Shown: positions 1 to 7,935, counted from the stretch's first letter. The stretch: 64,000 nucleotides of DNA from an uncultured Clostridia bacterium (GCA_947365965.1 CANAZG010000002.1:78913-142912), one strand, 5' to 3'. Translations and numbers: made by a program. The notes: a model not told the origin generated them from the letters alone.

Positions 1-1413
1 GACTCCTCCGCCCAGGCGGAGCTCATGGCCAACCACCTGGCCCGGCCGGAGATCCAGGACGCCCTCTCCCGGGGACTGGGCCGGGACAGCCGCCTGTCCG
101 ACACCCTCTCCGAGCGAACCATCTACGTGGCCCTGGCCCTGGAGGACGGCACGGTGCTCCGGGTGGCCAGCCGGCAGAAGTCCGCCGCCGCCCTGCTGGC
201 GGCGCTGGCGCCGGAGGCGGCCCTCATCGTGGCGGCCACGGCCCTCCTGGCCGCCCTGCTGGCGGGGCCCCTGGCCCGGCGGATCATCCGGCCCATTCTG
301 GAGCTGGATCTCAGCCGTCCGGATCAATGCCGGTGCTACGAGGAGCTGACGCCTCTGCTGAGCCGCCTGCGCACCCAGCAGGAGACCATCCGGGCGCAGA
401 CCGACGAGCTGCGCCAGCGCAGGGAGGAGTTCACCGCCATCACCGAGAATATGAGCGAGGGCTTTCTCCTCATTGACCGGCGGATGAATCTGCTCTCCTG
501 CAACGCCAGCGCCCTGCGGCTGCTGGGCGCGCCGGAGGCGGAGCCGGGGGAGAGCGTGCTGGGGCTGAGCCGGGCGGAGGACTTCCGCCGGACGGTGGAG
601 GGGGCCCTCTCCGGCCGCCACGGCGAGGCCCTGCTGGAGGGGGAGGGGGTGTGCTGCCAGCTGCTGGCCAGCCCGGTGAGCCACCAGGGACGCCCCGCCG
701 GGGCGGTGGTGGCCATCCTGGACGTGACGGAGCGGCAGCGGCGGGAGGCCCTGCGCCGGGAGTTCACGGCCAACGTCTCCCACGAGCTGAAGACCCCCCT
801 CACCTCCATCTCCGGCTTCGCGGAGCTGATGAAGGGCGGTCTGGTGCCCCAGGAGACCGTGCCCGAGTTTGCCTCGGACATCTACCGGGAGGCCCAGCGG
901 CTCATCGCCCTGGTGGAGGACATCATCCATCTCAGCCAGCTGGACGAGAACGCCGTGCCTGCGGCCCGGGAGACGGTAGATCTCTGGACGCTGGCGGAGG
1001 AGGCGCTGGCCCGGCTGGCCCCGGCGGCCGCCCGGGCGGACGTATCCCTCTCCCTGGAGGGGGAGCCGGCGGCGGTGGAGGGGGTGCGCCACCTGCTGGA
1101 GGAGATGCTGGGCAATCTGGTGGACAACGCGGTAAAGTACAACCGCCCCGGAGGCGCGGTGACCGTCTCCGTGGGGCGGCGGGAGGGGCTTGCCCGGCTC
1201 ACGGTCCGGGACACGGGCATCGGCATCCCCCCGGCCCACCAGCCCCGGGTGTTCGAGCGGTTCTACCGGGTGGACAAGAGCCACTCCCGGGAGGTGGGCG
1301 GCACAGGCCTGGGCCTCTCCATTGTCAAGCACGCGGCGGCCTACCACGGCGCGGCCCTGGAGCTGGAGAGCCGGGAGGGGGAGGGCACGGCGGTGACGGT
1401 GCAGTGGCGGTAG
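1..1413 (+). CDS. PhoR-type sensor histidine kinase, 5' end outside the window
   Basis: Membrane sensor kinase of a two-component system, probably phosphate or envelope type; the partner response regulator should lie upstream, outside the window. The frame is open from base 1, and the first codons read into an extracellular segment typical of PhoR (NHLARPEI, then SDTL), so the gene begins outside and the ATG at 25 is internal. One transmembrane segment is visible, followed by a short linker, a PAS domain starting at ITENMSEGFLLID, a HisKA domain with the phospho-acceptor His in SHELKTP (codon at 781-783), and a HATPase domain with N box (DNAVKYN), G1 (DTGIGIP) and G2 (GTGLGLS). All catalytic boxes are intact. 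The signal sensed cannot be read from the sequence. Confidence 0.9.
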   Translation, partial: DSSAQAELMANHLARPEIQDALSRGLGRDSRLSDTLSERTIYVALALEDGTVLRVASRQKSAAALLAALAPEAALIVAATALLAALLAGPLARRIIRPILELDLSRPDQCRCYEELTPLLSRLRTQQETIRAQTDELRQRREEFTAITENMSEGFLLIDRRMNLLSCNASALRLLGAPEAEPGESVLGLSRAEDFRRTVEGALSGRHGEALLEGEGVCCQLLASPVSHQGRPAGAVVAILDVTERQRREALRREFTANVSHELKTPLTSISGFAELMKGGLVPQETVPEFASDIYREAQRLIALVEDIIHLSQLDENAVPAARETVDLWTLAEEALARLAPAAARADVSLSLEGEPAAVEGVRHLLEEMLGNLVDNAVKYNRPGGAVTVSVGRREGLARLTVRDTGIGIPPAHQPRVFERFYRVDKSHSREVGGTGLGLSIVKHAAAYHGAALELESREGEGTAVTVQWR

Positions 1414-1461
1414 AGGGGACGGGCTGCCCGGAGATTTCGGTGGAATCCGGCTATTTTTTCC

Positions 1462-1490
1462 TTGCGGGCCGGCGGTTTTTCTGATATAAT
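1462..1490 (+). promoter_or_regulatory. Promoter of the zinc-ribbon gene
   Basis: TTGCGG at 1462-1467 and TATAAT at 1485-1490 are 17 bases apart, and the gene starts 50 bases downstream. It is a sigma-A type promoter read by eye. Confidence 0.6.
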
Positions 1491-1539
1491 GAGCCAACTA
1501 AGGTATGGATTCGGTCTGTGCGTGAAAAGGAGTGCGATT

Positions 1540-1836
1540 ATGTCAAAACGCTGCCCCGACTGTCACCGGCTCAACGACGACGAGCGCATCTACTGCGCCT
1601 TCTGCGGGGAACCGCTGGACAACAATGTCCGGATGATTAAGAACCTGGAGAAGGAGATCTCCGCCGGGCCCAAGGGGGCGGCGCAGTCCGCCTCCCGGAA
1701 GAGCGATGACGGCGACGATGATTACGAGTACATCCCGTCCCTGAAGGCGCAGCGGAAGAAGGGCAGCGCCGCGCCCTGGCTGATCCTTCTGGCCGCTGCG
1801 GCGGCGGTCGTCCTGTGGTTCTTCCTGAGCCGGTAA
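1540..1836 (+). CDS. Small zinc-ribbon protein with C-terminal membrane anchor
   Basis: A 98-residue protein of unknown function. Residues 3-24 hold a treble-clef or zinc-ribbon knuckle pair (CPDC and CAFC). A charged, Gly/Asp-rich linker follows, and residues 76-97 form one hydrophobic helix ending in LSR, so the ribbon probably faces the cytoplasm on a tail anchor. The ATG at 1540 is chosen because AAAAGGAG lies eight bases upstream; a longer frame from 1462 would run through the promoter. Proteins of this layout are common and uncharacterised in Clostridia. It has its own promoter and a strong terminator, so it is a one-gene transcript. Confidence 0.75.
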   Translation: MSKRCPDCHRLNDDERIYCAFCGEPLDNNVRMIKNLEKEISAGPKGAAQSASRKSDDGDDDYEYIPSLKAQRKKGSAAPWLILLAAAAAVVLWFFLSR

Positions 1837-1895
1837 AGCCGGCAGCGCCCGCTCCCGCATGTGACGGCTCCCCCGGAGTACGGGGCGGAATCGGC

Positions 1896-1942
1896 AGAGG
1901 CTGCTCTCTTGAAAATAGAGAGCAGCCTCTGATTTTTCTTTT
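1896..1942 (+). terminator. Intrinsic terminator after the zinc-ribbon gene
   Basis: Thirteen-base arms (AGAGGCTGCTCTC, 1896-1908, and its complement 1918-1930) are followed by GATTTTTCTTTTC. The T-rich tail is on the plus strand, and the hairpin abuts the 3' end of the convergent phosphoglucomutase gene. Confidence 0.85.
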
Positions 1943-1943
1943 C

Positions 1944-3629
1944 TCAGTGGGATCTGCGGTCCATCAGGGCCCCAGCGGCCTCCTCCAGCGCGGCCAGGGC
2001 CCCGGCGGCCTCCTCCTCTGTCCGGCCCCGGACGGACAGATACAGCTTCAGCTTCGGCTCCGTGCCCGAGGGCCGCACGATCACCTTTCCCTCTCCGGCC
2101 AGCCGGAACTCCAGCACATCCGCTGGGATGAGGCCCGTGCCCTCCCGGAGGTAGTCGGTGAAAGCCTCCACCCGCTGCCCGGCAATCTCCGCCGGAGGCG
2201 CGGTCCGCAGGCCCTCCATCAGGGCCCCCATGGCCGCCATGCCGTCCTGGCCCTCAAAGGCGCGGCTCATCAGACCGCTGCGGTAGAAGCCGAACCGCTC
2301 ATAGAGGGCGTTCATGGCGTCCAGCAGGGTCATGCCCTGACCGGCGTACCAGGCCGCGCACTCGCAGGCCAGCATGACGGCGTTCACCCCGTCCTTGTCC
2401 CGGACGTGGGCCCCGGAGAGGTAGCCGTAGCTCTCCTCAAAGCCGAAGAGGAACCGCTCCGCCCGGCCCTCCGCCTCCAGAAGGCCGATCTGCTCGCCGA
2501 TGTACTTGAACCCCGTCAGAGTCCGGCGCAGCTCCACGCCGTAGGCCGCCGCCACAGGGGCGGCCATGTCCGTGGATACGATGGTGGTGACAGCCACAGG
2601 GTCCGCCGGCATGGCGTTCCGCTCCCTCCGGGTGCGGCACAGGTAGTCGAAGAGGAGCACGCCCATCTCGTTGCCCGTGATGAGCCGATAGCCCCCCTGG
2701 CCGTCGGGCACCGCCGCGCCCATGCGGTCGCAGTCCGGGTCCGTGCCCAGGAGCAGGTCCGGCTTCACCTGGCCGCACAGGGCCAGCCCCCGCGCCATGG
2801 CCTCCCGGATCTCCGGGTTGGGGTAGGGACAGGTGGGAAACCGGCCGTCCGGGGCCTCCTGCTCCGGCACCACGGTCAGCTCTGTCACGCCCATCTTCCC
2901 CAGCAGCTTCTTCACGCACTCCAGGCCCGAGCCGTTGAGGGGGGTGTACACCAGCTTCAGCCGGCTCACGTCGTTGCCGGGCCGCAGGGCCAGCACCGCG
3001 TCCACAAAGGCGTCCAGGCAGTCCTCGCCAATGGGGCGGATCAGGCCCTGGGCGGCGGCCTCGCCGTAGTCCGCCAGCTTCACGCCGTCAAAGCAGTCGG
3101 TTTTCTCCATGGCGGCCAGAACCCTCTCCGCCGCCTCGGGGGTGATCTGGCAGCCGTCCGCGCCGTAGACCTTGTAGCCGTTGTACTGGGCGGGGTTGTG
3201 GCTGGCGGTGACGCACACGCCGGCCCCACAGCCCAGGTACCGCACCGCCCAGCTCAGGGCCGGGGTGGGCTCCAGACGGGGGTAGAGGTGGGCGGTGATG
3301 CCGTTGGCCGCCAGGACCCGGGCCGTCTCCCGGGCAAAGAGGTCCCCCTTCAGCCGGCTGTCGTGGGCGATGGCCACGCTCTTGGGCAGACCGGAGGCGT
3401 TGAGGTAGTCGGCCAGCCCCTGGGTGGCCCGGCGGACGGTGTAGATGTTCATGCGGTTGGTCCCCGCCCCCAGCACGCCCCGCAGACCGCCGGTGCCAAA
3501 GGCCAGATGGCGGTAGAATCGGTCCGAGACCGCCGCCTCGTCCGTCTCCACGGCCCGCAGCTCCTGGAGCAGGTCTGGGTCCTCCCCTGCGCGGTCCAGC
3601 CACCGCGCCAGCTCTGATGTGTAATTCAT
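1944..3629 (-). CDS. pgcA: Phospho-sugar mutase (alpha-phosphoglucomutase)
   Basis: Cytoplasmic enzyme interconverting glucose-1-phosphate and glucose-6-phosphate, feeding UDP-glucose, glycogen and envelope glycan synthesis. The 561-residue protein has the four alpha-D-phosphohexomutase blocks in order: the phospho-serine loop TASHNP (Ser143), the metal loop GTDPDCDR, the sugar-binding loop GFEESYGY, and the phosphate-binding loop RPSGTEPK near the C terminus. The start at 3629 is preceded by AGGAGG at normal spacing; an in-frame upstream extension to 3824 has no ribosome site and a low-complexity translation, so it is rejected. It is a single gene, convergent with the gene before it. Whether it also accepts mannose phosphates cannot be judged from sequence. 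Confidence 0.93.
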   Translation of the reverse strand: MNYTSELARWLDRAGEDPDLLQELRAVETDEAAVSDRFYRHLAFGTGGLRGVLGAGTNRMNIYTVRRATQGLADYLNASGLPKSVAIAHDSRLKGDLFARETARVLAANGITAHLYPRLEPTPALSWAVRYLGCGAGVCVTASHNPAQYNGYKVYGADGCQITPEAAERVLAAMEKTDCFDGVKLADYGEAAAQGLIRPIGEDCLDAFVDAVLALRPGNDVSRLKLVYTPLNGSGLECVKKLLGKMGVTELTVVPEQEAPDGRFPTCPYPNPEIREAMARGLALCGQVKPDLLLGTDPDCDRMGAAVPDGQGGYRLITGNEMGVLLFDYLCRTRRERNAMPADPVAVTTIVSTDMAAPVAAAYGVELRRTLTGFKYIGEQIGLLEAEGRAERFLFGFEESYGYLSGAHVRDKDGVNAVMLACECAAWYAGQGMTLLDAMNALYERFGFYRSGLMSRAFEGQDGMAAMGALMEGLRTAPPAEIAGQRVEAFTDYLREGTGLIPADVLEFRLAGEGKVIVRPSGTEPKLKLYLSVRGRTEEEAAGALAALEEAAGALMDRRSH

Positions 3630-3858
3630 ACTGCGTTTCCTCCTGGTGGATGTGTTTTTTGCGGACAAGCGCCGCCTTCGGCGGGCCCGGGCCCCTGGGG
3701 ACTGTGAGAAAAAAGAAAAACGGAACGGCTCCTGTCTGCGGCTGCCGGCGCGCCGGCGGCCCTCCTGCCGCAAGCATACCATGGGCGGCGGGAAAAGGCA
3801 AGCCGCTTTTGCCTTTTCTCCCACTGGGCGGAGATTTTCCGCGCGATGCCGGGGACCA

Positions 3859-3887
3859 TTGACGAACGGGACCCTGTCCGGTATAAT
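3859..3887 (+). promoter_or_regulatory. Promoter of the YesL-like gene
   Basis: TTGACG at 3859-3864, a 17-base spacer and TATAAT at 3882-3887, 33 bases before the start codon. Confidence 0.7.
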
Positions 3888-3920
3888 AAAGGCGTTATAA
3901 TCGGTGAACGGAGGGGAAAC

Positions 3921-4661
3921 ATGGGATTTTTTTATAACTACGACGAGGTTCCCCAGGAGGGCCAGCCCAGGAAGCGGGGCCTGGCCCGGCTGTGGGAGAT
4001 GCTGGGCCGGGACTTCATGTCCTTTTTTGTGGCGGGCTTTCTGGCCCTGGTGGGGATGCTGCCCCTGGCCGGGGGCACGGTGTTCGCCCTCTACGTCCGC
4101 AGGGCGGCTCTGGCCCCGATCCTGGGGCTGGCGGGGGGCCTGATCGCGGGGCCCCAGCTGTGCGCCCTGGCGGACGCCATTCTCCGCTCTCTCCGGGATG
4201 ATTCCGGCTCCTGGTGGAGGGCCTACAGGCAGGCTTGGCGGCGCAGCGTCCGGGCGGCCCTGCTGCCGGGCGCACTGGGGGGATCGCTGCTGAGTACGCA
4301 GATCTTCCTGCTCTTTTCTGCCGGGGTCCTGGGGAGCCCCGCCCCCGTGGGCGTCGCACTGATGACGGGACTTCTGCTGACGCTGGGGCTTTCATCCTAC
4401 CTGTGGCCCCTGCTGGCCCTGACGGAGCTGCCCTTCCTTCCGCTGATAAAGGACGCTGCCCTGCTCTTTCTGGCCCAGCTGCCCCGCAGTCTGGCCGCCC
4501 TGGCGGTGGTGGGGCTCTACTGGGGCGTGGTCCTCTGGTTCTTCCCCCTGGCGGCGCCGATGCTGCCCCTCACCAACCTCTGGCTGCCCACCCTGCCCGC
4601 GGTCATGCTGGTCTACCCGGGCATTGAGCGGGCCTTCCATGTGGAGGAGAAGCCGCAATAG
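3921..4661 (+). CDS. YesL-like (DUF624) integral membrane protein
   Basis: A 246-residue membrane protein of unknown function. The N terminus (MGFFYNYDEVPQEG) and several hydrophobic helices at roughly residues 33-60, 65-90, 110-145, 150-175 and 185-230, with short polar loops (WRAYRQAWRR), match the layout of the YesL/DUF624 family. Relatives often sit beside sugar ABC transporters; here it stands alone, so the context gives no clue. The ATG at 3921 follows GGAGGGGAAAC. The family assignment rests on overall pattern rather than a motif and is moderate. Confidence 0.6.
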   Translation: MGFFYNYDEVPQEGQPRKRGLARLWEMLGRDFMSFFVAGFLALVGMLPLAGGTVFALYVRRAALAPILGLAGGLIAGPQLCALADAILRSLRDDSGSWWRAYRQAWRRSVRAALLPGALGGSLLSTQIFLLFSAGVLGSPAPVGVALMTGLLLTLGLSSYLWPLLALTELPFLPLIKDAALLFLAQLPRSLAALAVVGLYWGVVLWFFPLAAPMLPLTNLWLPTLPAVMLVYPGIERAFHVEEKPQ

Positions 4662-4673
4662 AGGAAATAGGCG

Positions 4674-4707
4674 CGGGCCGTCCCGGACGGGGCGGCCCGG
4701 TTTTTGG
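4674..4707 (+). terminator. Terminator after the YesL-like gene
   Basis: CGGGCCG and CGGCCCG arms around a GC-rich loop are followed by GTTTTTGG on the plus strand. Confidence 0.7.
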
Positions 4708-4803
4708 TGTGGCGGGGGGCGGCGCATCGCCGGCGGCGTAAGGCGCGGGGGCGGGACGCTGCCCATCCCTGCAAAGGCGGGTCTCGCAGGATGCCCGATT
4801 GAC

Positions 4804-4846
4804 GAAAAAGGTCCCGCCGTCCCCGGAGGGACAGCGGGACCCGCGT
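4804..4846 (-). terminator. Terminator after the YitT-family gene
   Basis: Near-perfect arms (GTCCCGC with TGTCC, and GGAC with GCGGGAC) are followed on the minus strand by CTTTTTCG. It lies four bases past the stop codon of the minus-strand gene. Confidence 0.8.
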
Positions 4847-4849
4847 TTT

Positions 4850-5734
4850 CTAGGACAGGCGGCGCTCGAAGTTGGTGCTCACATGGACGCCCTCCTGGAC
4901 GATGAAGAAGGCCTTGGGGTCAATTCTGTGGAGGGCCTCCCGGAGGTCGTCGATCTCGTACTTGTTCATGCACACGCACAGGATGTGGGTGGCCTCCCCG
5001 GTGTAAACGCCCTTGCCCTCCCAGCGGGTGATGCCCCGGTGGAGGTTCTCCATAATGAACTGCCCCAGCTCCGGGCTGTCCTGCTTGGTGAAGATGAGCA
5101 CCTGCACCGTCACGCTCTGGCGGTGGGACCGATCCATGGCCACGGCGTTGAAGATGGTGTTGAGCACCGAATAGATCAGGGTAGGCAGATCGTAGAGGAC
5201 CCAGCAGGCGGCGAACAGCACCGCGTTGAAAATCAGGTTGAACCGCCCGACAGTTACCTTCGCCCCCCGCTTGGCCAGGTACAGACCCATCAGGTCCACC
5301 CCGCCGCCGCAGCAGCCGCTGGTGAGGGTGAGGCCCACCCCGGTCCCGGAGATAACGCCCCCCAGCAGGCAGCCGGTGAGCATGTCCTCCACAATGGGGG
5401 CGGCCGGCACGGGCACAATACTGGCAAAGAGGGAGTAGGCCGTGGAGCAGATGAGGGTGTTGCGGAAAAAGACCTTCCCCATGGAGCGGTAGGCCAGGAT
5501 CAGCAGGGGCACGTTGAAGGCGTACATGATGACGCCCGCCAGCTCGAACTGCATGGACTGGATGCCCAGGGCCATCATGATGACGGACCGCAGCAGCTGA
5601 CACAGCCCCATGAGCCCCCCGGTAATGAGCCCCAAAGGCGCGACGAACAGGTTGATCCCCAGCGCGTAGATCAGCGCCCCCAGCACGGCTGCGGTGAGCC
5701 GGCCCCAGTTGGTGCGCATGGCGGTATTAATCAT
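4850..5734 (-). CDS. YitT family membrane protein (DUF161 + DUF2179)
   Basis: A 294-residue membrane protein. About five hydrophobic helices fill residues 10-200 (starting LTAAVLGALIYALGINLFVAP), including the glycine-rich GCCGGGVDLMGLYLA loop typical of YitT proteins. The C-terminal 80 residues form the soluble DUF2179 domain (GKGVYTGEATHIL, then HRIDPKAFFIVQEG). The family is widespread in Firmicutes; a transport or regulatory role is often supposed but not established. The start at 5734 follows GGAGGAC. It is a single gene with its own terminator. Confidence 0.88.
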   Translation of the reverse strand: MINTAMRTNWGRLTAAVLGALIYALGINLFVAPLGLITGGLMGLCQLLRSVIMMALGIQSMQFELAGVIMYAFNVPLLILAYRSMGKVFFRNTLICSTAYSLFASIVPVPAAPIVEDMLTGCLLGGVISGTGVGLTLTSGCCGGGVDLMGLYLAKRGAKVTVGRFNLIFNAVLFAACWVLYDLPTLIYSVLNTIFNAVAMDRSHRQSVTVQVLIFTKQDSPELGQFIMENLHRGITRWEGKGVYTGEATHILCVCMNKYEIDDLREALHRIDPKAFFIVQEGVHVSTNFERRLS

Positions 5735-5785
5735 TGGTTATGTCCTCCCTCATGTGTGGCTTCTGCCAACATGGAGTGTAACAGA

Positions 5786-6097
5786 TTACCAGCTATATTG
5801 CAAGTACCTTTTGATCCGCGCCCGGCCCCGGGCCAGGGTGCGGGACACGGCGGACTTGGTGATGCCCAGCTCCTGGGCGATCTGGGGCATGCTCATGCCC
5901 TGGTCGTAGTAGAGCTGAAGCATCTGGGCCTGCCGCCCGGTGAGCTCCGAGGCCCGCACACGCCGCAGATTCCGCCGCAGCCGGTCCAGCTGGTCGGCGT
6001 TGTCCTCGCTGTTTTCCCGCTCCCAGACCGCCAGATCCGCCAGAACGGAGCTGGCCCGGCGGCCGGTCCTGCCTCTCTTAGAACGTATATCTGTCAT
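5786..6097 (-). CDS. Sigma-70 region 4-like helix-turn-helix protein
   Basis: A 103-residue protein whose C-terminal half is a sigma-70 region 4 type helix-turn-helix: SELTGRQAQMLQLYYDQGMS, then a recognition helix in ITKSAVSRTLARGRARI. No region 2 is present, so it is not a complete sigma factor; small proteins like this act as phage-type late activators or as regulators of small operons. The start at 6097 follows AGGAGGT. It is the last of three minus-strand genes and overlaps the end of the gene before it by 20 bases, so the three are probably co-translated. The target is unknown. Confidence 0.75.
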   Translation of the reverse strand: MTDIRSKRGRTGRRASSVLADLAVWERENSEDNADQLDRLRRNLRRVRASELTGRQAQMLQLYYDQGMSMPQIAQELGITKSAVSRTLARGRARIKRYLQYSW

Positions 6098-6308
6098 TTT
6101 TGTGATACCTCCTGTCGTAATACCGCTCCAGCACCAGAGCGATCTCCCGCGTGTCCCTCTGGAGGACCTTCAGCTCCCGGATGCGCTGCTCCAGCCGGCC
6201 CCGCTCCGCGGGCTGGGCTTGCCGGGCCTCGTCCCGCAGGGAGATGATCCGCAGCCGGATCATCTCCGCGCTCTGCCGGTAGCCGGCGGCCATTCGCAGC
6301 AGCGTCAT
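6078..6308 (-). CDS. Small DUF1492-like coiled-coil protein
   Basis: A 76-residue, strongly helical charged protein (MTLLRMAAGYRQSAEMIRLR at the N terminus, YYDRRYHKNDRYTF at the C terminus). Short proteins of this type, often labelled DUF1492, occur beside sigma-like proteins in Firmicute prophages and integrated elements. The start at 6308 is chosen because GGAGG is placed correctly before it and because ATGA overlaps the stop of the upstream gene; a longer frame up to 6383 lacks a ribosome site. The function is unknown, and the family call is made from pattern only. Confidence 0.65.
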   Translation of the reverse strand: MTLLRMAAGYRQSAEMIRLRIISLRDEARQAQPAERGRLEQRIRELKVLQRDTREIALVLERYYDRRYHKNDRYTF

Positions 6309-6505
6309 GGCTTCGCCTCCCCGCACACAGACCGAAAGGCCGCCAGCTCCTCCAGGGCCCAGGCCGCCGCGCAGCTCCGGCACAGGGGGCGGCCCCCCAG
6401 CAGCCAGCGGGCGTCCCCGGGGTACAGCTCCCCGCCGCAGCGGCCGCAGATGCCCGCCGGGTAGGCCCTCTGGCGGTCCCGGCGGCGCTTGTGGATGATT
6501 TGCAA
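6305..6505 (-). CDS. Small zinc-ribbon protein, TTG start
   Basis: A 66-residue protein with two CxxC pairs (CGRCGG and CRSC) about 20 residues apart, forming a zinc ribbon, then a short helical tail. It starts at TTG 6505, supported by TAAGGAGG seven bases upstream; no in-frame ATG is near. It is the first gene of a tightly overlapping trio with the DUF1492-like and sigma-like genes. The set resembles a phage or integrated-element control cassette next to tRNA genes, but no integrase or structural genes are visible. Confidence 0.6.
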   Translation of the reverse strand: MQIIHKRRRDRQRAYPAGICGRCGGELYPGDARWLLGGRPLCRSCAAAWALEELAAFRSVCGEAKP

Positions 6506-6536
6506 AAAAATTCCTCCTTAAATCCCGATTTAGAGG

Positions 6537-6565
6537 TTGACAAATCGGAGAAATTCTGCTATTAT
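6537..6565 (+). promoter_or_regulatory. Promoter of the tRNA pair
   Basis: TTGACA at 6537-6542, a 17-base spacer and TATTAT at 6560-6565, 20 bases before the first tRNA. Confidence 0.75.
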
Positions 6566-6584
6566 ACTACACGTTGCTGAACGT

Positions 6585-6660
6585 GCTGGTATAGCTCAGT
6601 TGGTAGAGCAGCTGATTTGTAATCAGCAGGTCGGGGGTTCGAGTCCGTCTACCAGCTCCA
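6585..6660 (+). tRNA. tRNA-Thr (anticodon TGT), CCA encoded
   Basis: A 76-base cloverleaf: acceptor GCTGGTA pairs with TACCAGC, the D arm holds AGCTCAGTTGGTAGAGC, the anticodon stem is CTGAT/ATCAG around TTGTA (anticodon TGT), and the T arm is GGGGGTTCGAGTCCGTC. CCA is encoded at 6658-6660. Confidence 0.97.
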
Positions 6661-6695
6661 CCTCTCTCCGTGCCAACAGCATCAAAATTGCATAT

Positions 6696-6780
6696 GGGAG
6701 CGTTCCCGAGTGGCCAAAGGGGGCAGACTGTAAATCTGTTGTCTTCGACTTCGGTGGTTCGAATCCACCCGCTCCCACCA
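6696..6780 (+). tRNA. tRNA-Tyr (anticodon GTA), long variable arm
   Basis: An 85-base tRNA: acceptor GGGAGCG pairs with CGCTCCC, the anticodon loop is CTGTAAA (GTA), a long variable arm (GTCTTCGACTTC) is as expected for bacterial tRNA-Tyr, and the T loop is GGTTCGAATCC. ACCA is encoded at the 3' end. It is co-transcribed with tRNA-Thr, 35 bases upstream. Confidence 0.97.
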
Positions 6781-6782
6781 CA

Positions 6783-6814
6783 CCGGCGCAAGCGTATGCT
6801 TGCGTCGGTTTTTT
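6783..6814 (+). terminator. Terminator of the tRNA operon
   Basis: CCGGCGCAAGC and GCTTGCGTCGG close a GTAT loop, and six T residues follow. Confidence 0.9.
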
Positions 6815-6955
6815 GCCGCAAATCCGCCCCCTGACCGGCGTGTCTCCCTCCTCTCCAGCGGCCTGTCCCCTCTTTGTTTAGAACTCATGTTCCCTTGGCA
6901 AAGCTATATTAGCACACACGTTCTGAAATGTCAAGAGAAAATTTTAGTTTTGCTG

Positions 6956-6984
6956 TTGACTTTTTTTCTGCTACCGGGTATGCT
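6956..6984 (+). promoter_or_regulatory. Promoter of the S24-type repressor gene
   Basis: TTGACT at 6956-6961, a 17-base T-rich spacer and TATGCT at 6979-6984. The start codon is 34 bases downstream. An autoregulatory operator is likely near here, but no convincing palindrome was found. Confidence 0.75.
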
Positions 6985-7017
6985 AGAAATAGAATGATCC
7001 GGAGGAGGACTGACACA

Positions 7018-7767
7018 ATGAGCTTTGGGCAGAGACTGCGGGAGCGGCGGAAGGAGCTGGGCATCAGCCAGGGCCAGCTGGCCAAGGCCCTGGGGGTCAG
7101 CGTGGCGGCGGTGAGCAACTACGAGAACGGGCTGAACGCCGTGCGGGAGGAGATCCTGCTGCGGATGCTCCAGGCGCTGGACGTGGATCCCAACTACCTA
7201 TATCAGGACGACTTTCAGGGCAGCGCCTTCACCTGCACGGTGGAGGAGCAGACTCTGGTGCGCAAGTACCGGGGCCTGCGCACCACGGGGCGGCAGACCC
7301 TCCACGCGGTGGCGGACGCTCTGGGGGCGTACCAGGAGGATCTGGACAGAGGGCTGCCGGAGGAGGAGGCGCGGCAGATTCCCCTCTACCGCTGTCCGGC
7401 GGCGGCGGGCTACGCGGCCCCGGTATTTGGGGAGGATTTCGACTATATCAGGGTATCCGGCGACGTGCCCCGGGGGGCGGAATTCGCGGTGCGCATCCAG
7501 GGGGACTCCATGGAGCCCTATATCCGGGACGGGTCCGTGGCCTATGTCAACCGGGACCCCCTGGCCAGCGGGGACGTGGGGATTTTCTGCGTGGATGGGG
7601 AGATGCTGTGCAAGCAGTATGTCCGGGATCAGCTGGGCATGGTGTACCTGTTCTCTCTGAACCGCCGGCGGGCGGACGCGGACGTGGTTCTGCCCCGGGA
7701 CAGCGGCAGGACCATGGTGTGCTTTGGCCGCGTGCTGCTGCCCTCCTGCCCGGAGCCGCCGGTGTAA
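7018..7767 (+). CDS. XRE-family repressor with self-cleaving S24 (LexA/CI-like) domain
   Basis: A 249-residue regulator. The N-terminal 60 residues are an XRE helix-turn-helix (ISQGQLAKALGVSVAAVSNY). The C-terminal half is an S24 peptidase domain with an Ala-Gly cleavage pair (A130-G131), the nucleophile Ser164 in GDSM and general base Lys199 in CKQY; the 33- and 35-residue spacings are close to those of LexA. By family knowledge such proteins cleave themselves when RecA is activated and so release DNA-damage-induced genes. The start at 7018 follows GGAGGAGG. Nothing phage-like follows it, so its targets must be itself or genes elsewhere. Confidence 0.88.
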   Translation: MSFGQRLRERRKELGISQGQLAKALGVSVAAVSNYENGLNAVREEILLRMLQALDVDPNYLYQDDFQGSAFTCTVEEQTLVRKYRGLRTTGRQTLHAVADALGAYQEDLDRGLPEEEARQIPLYRCPAAAGYAAPVFGEDFDYIRVSGDVPRGAEFAVRIQGDSMEPYIRDGSVAYVNRDPLASGDVGIFCVDGEMLCKQYVRDQLGMVYLFSLNRRRADADVVLPRDSGRTMVCFGRVLLPSCPEPPV

Positions 7768-7774
7768 GGGGCGT

Positions 7775-7925
7775 TTTGTTTCTTTTCTTTATTAAAAAAG
7801 AAACAAAAGAAAAACTTTAGACGTATTCAAAATAACTGCCGGCAGTCTGTTGATAGACTGCCGGCAGTATCTTTGAGAACGTCTAAAGTTCTTTTTGATT
7901 CTTTTTCTTATCTGAAAAAGAATGA
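7775..7925. repeat. Composite A/T-rich inverted-repeat element, copy 1
   Basis: Three nested hairpins lie between convergent genes. The left arms are TTTGTTTCTTTT (7775-7786) and AAAAGAAACAAA (7796-7807). The central GC-rich arms are ACTGCCGGCAGTCT (7835-7848) and its complement (7855-7868). The right arms are ATTCTTTTTC and GAAAAAGAAT (7898-7923). The outer halves also pair with each other through ACTTTAGACGT and ACGTCTAAAGT. Copies occur at 33278-33409 and 50794-50952. It can terminate transcription from both sides. Confidence 0.75.
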
Positions 7926-7935
7926 TTACTCCCAA

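Noticed and set aside
1815..3617. A 600-codon plus-strand frame antisense to the phosphoglucomutase gene
   Set aside because: It is a by-product of high GC third positions in the real minus-strand gene. Its translation is low-complexity with no domain and no ribosome site. The same holds for the long antisense frames at 7873-9690, 40266-42206 and 51008-52969.
6965..6990. A palindrome over the -10 region of the S24 repressor gene as operator
   Set aside because: Only the outer four bases (TTCT/AGAA) pair; the inside does not match.
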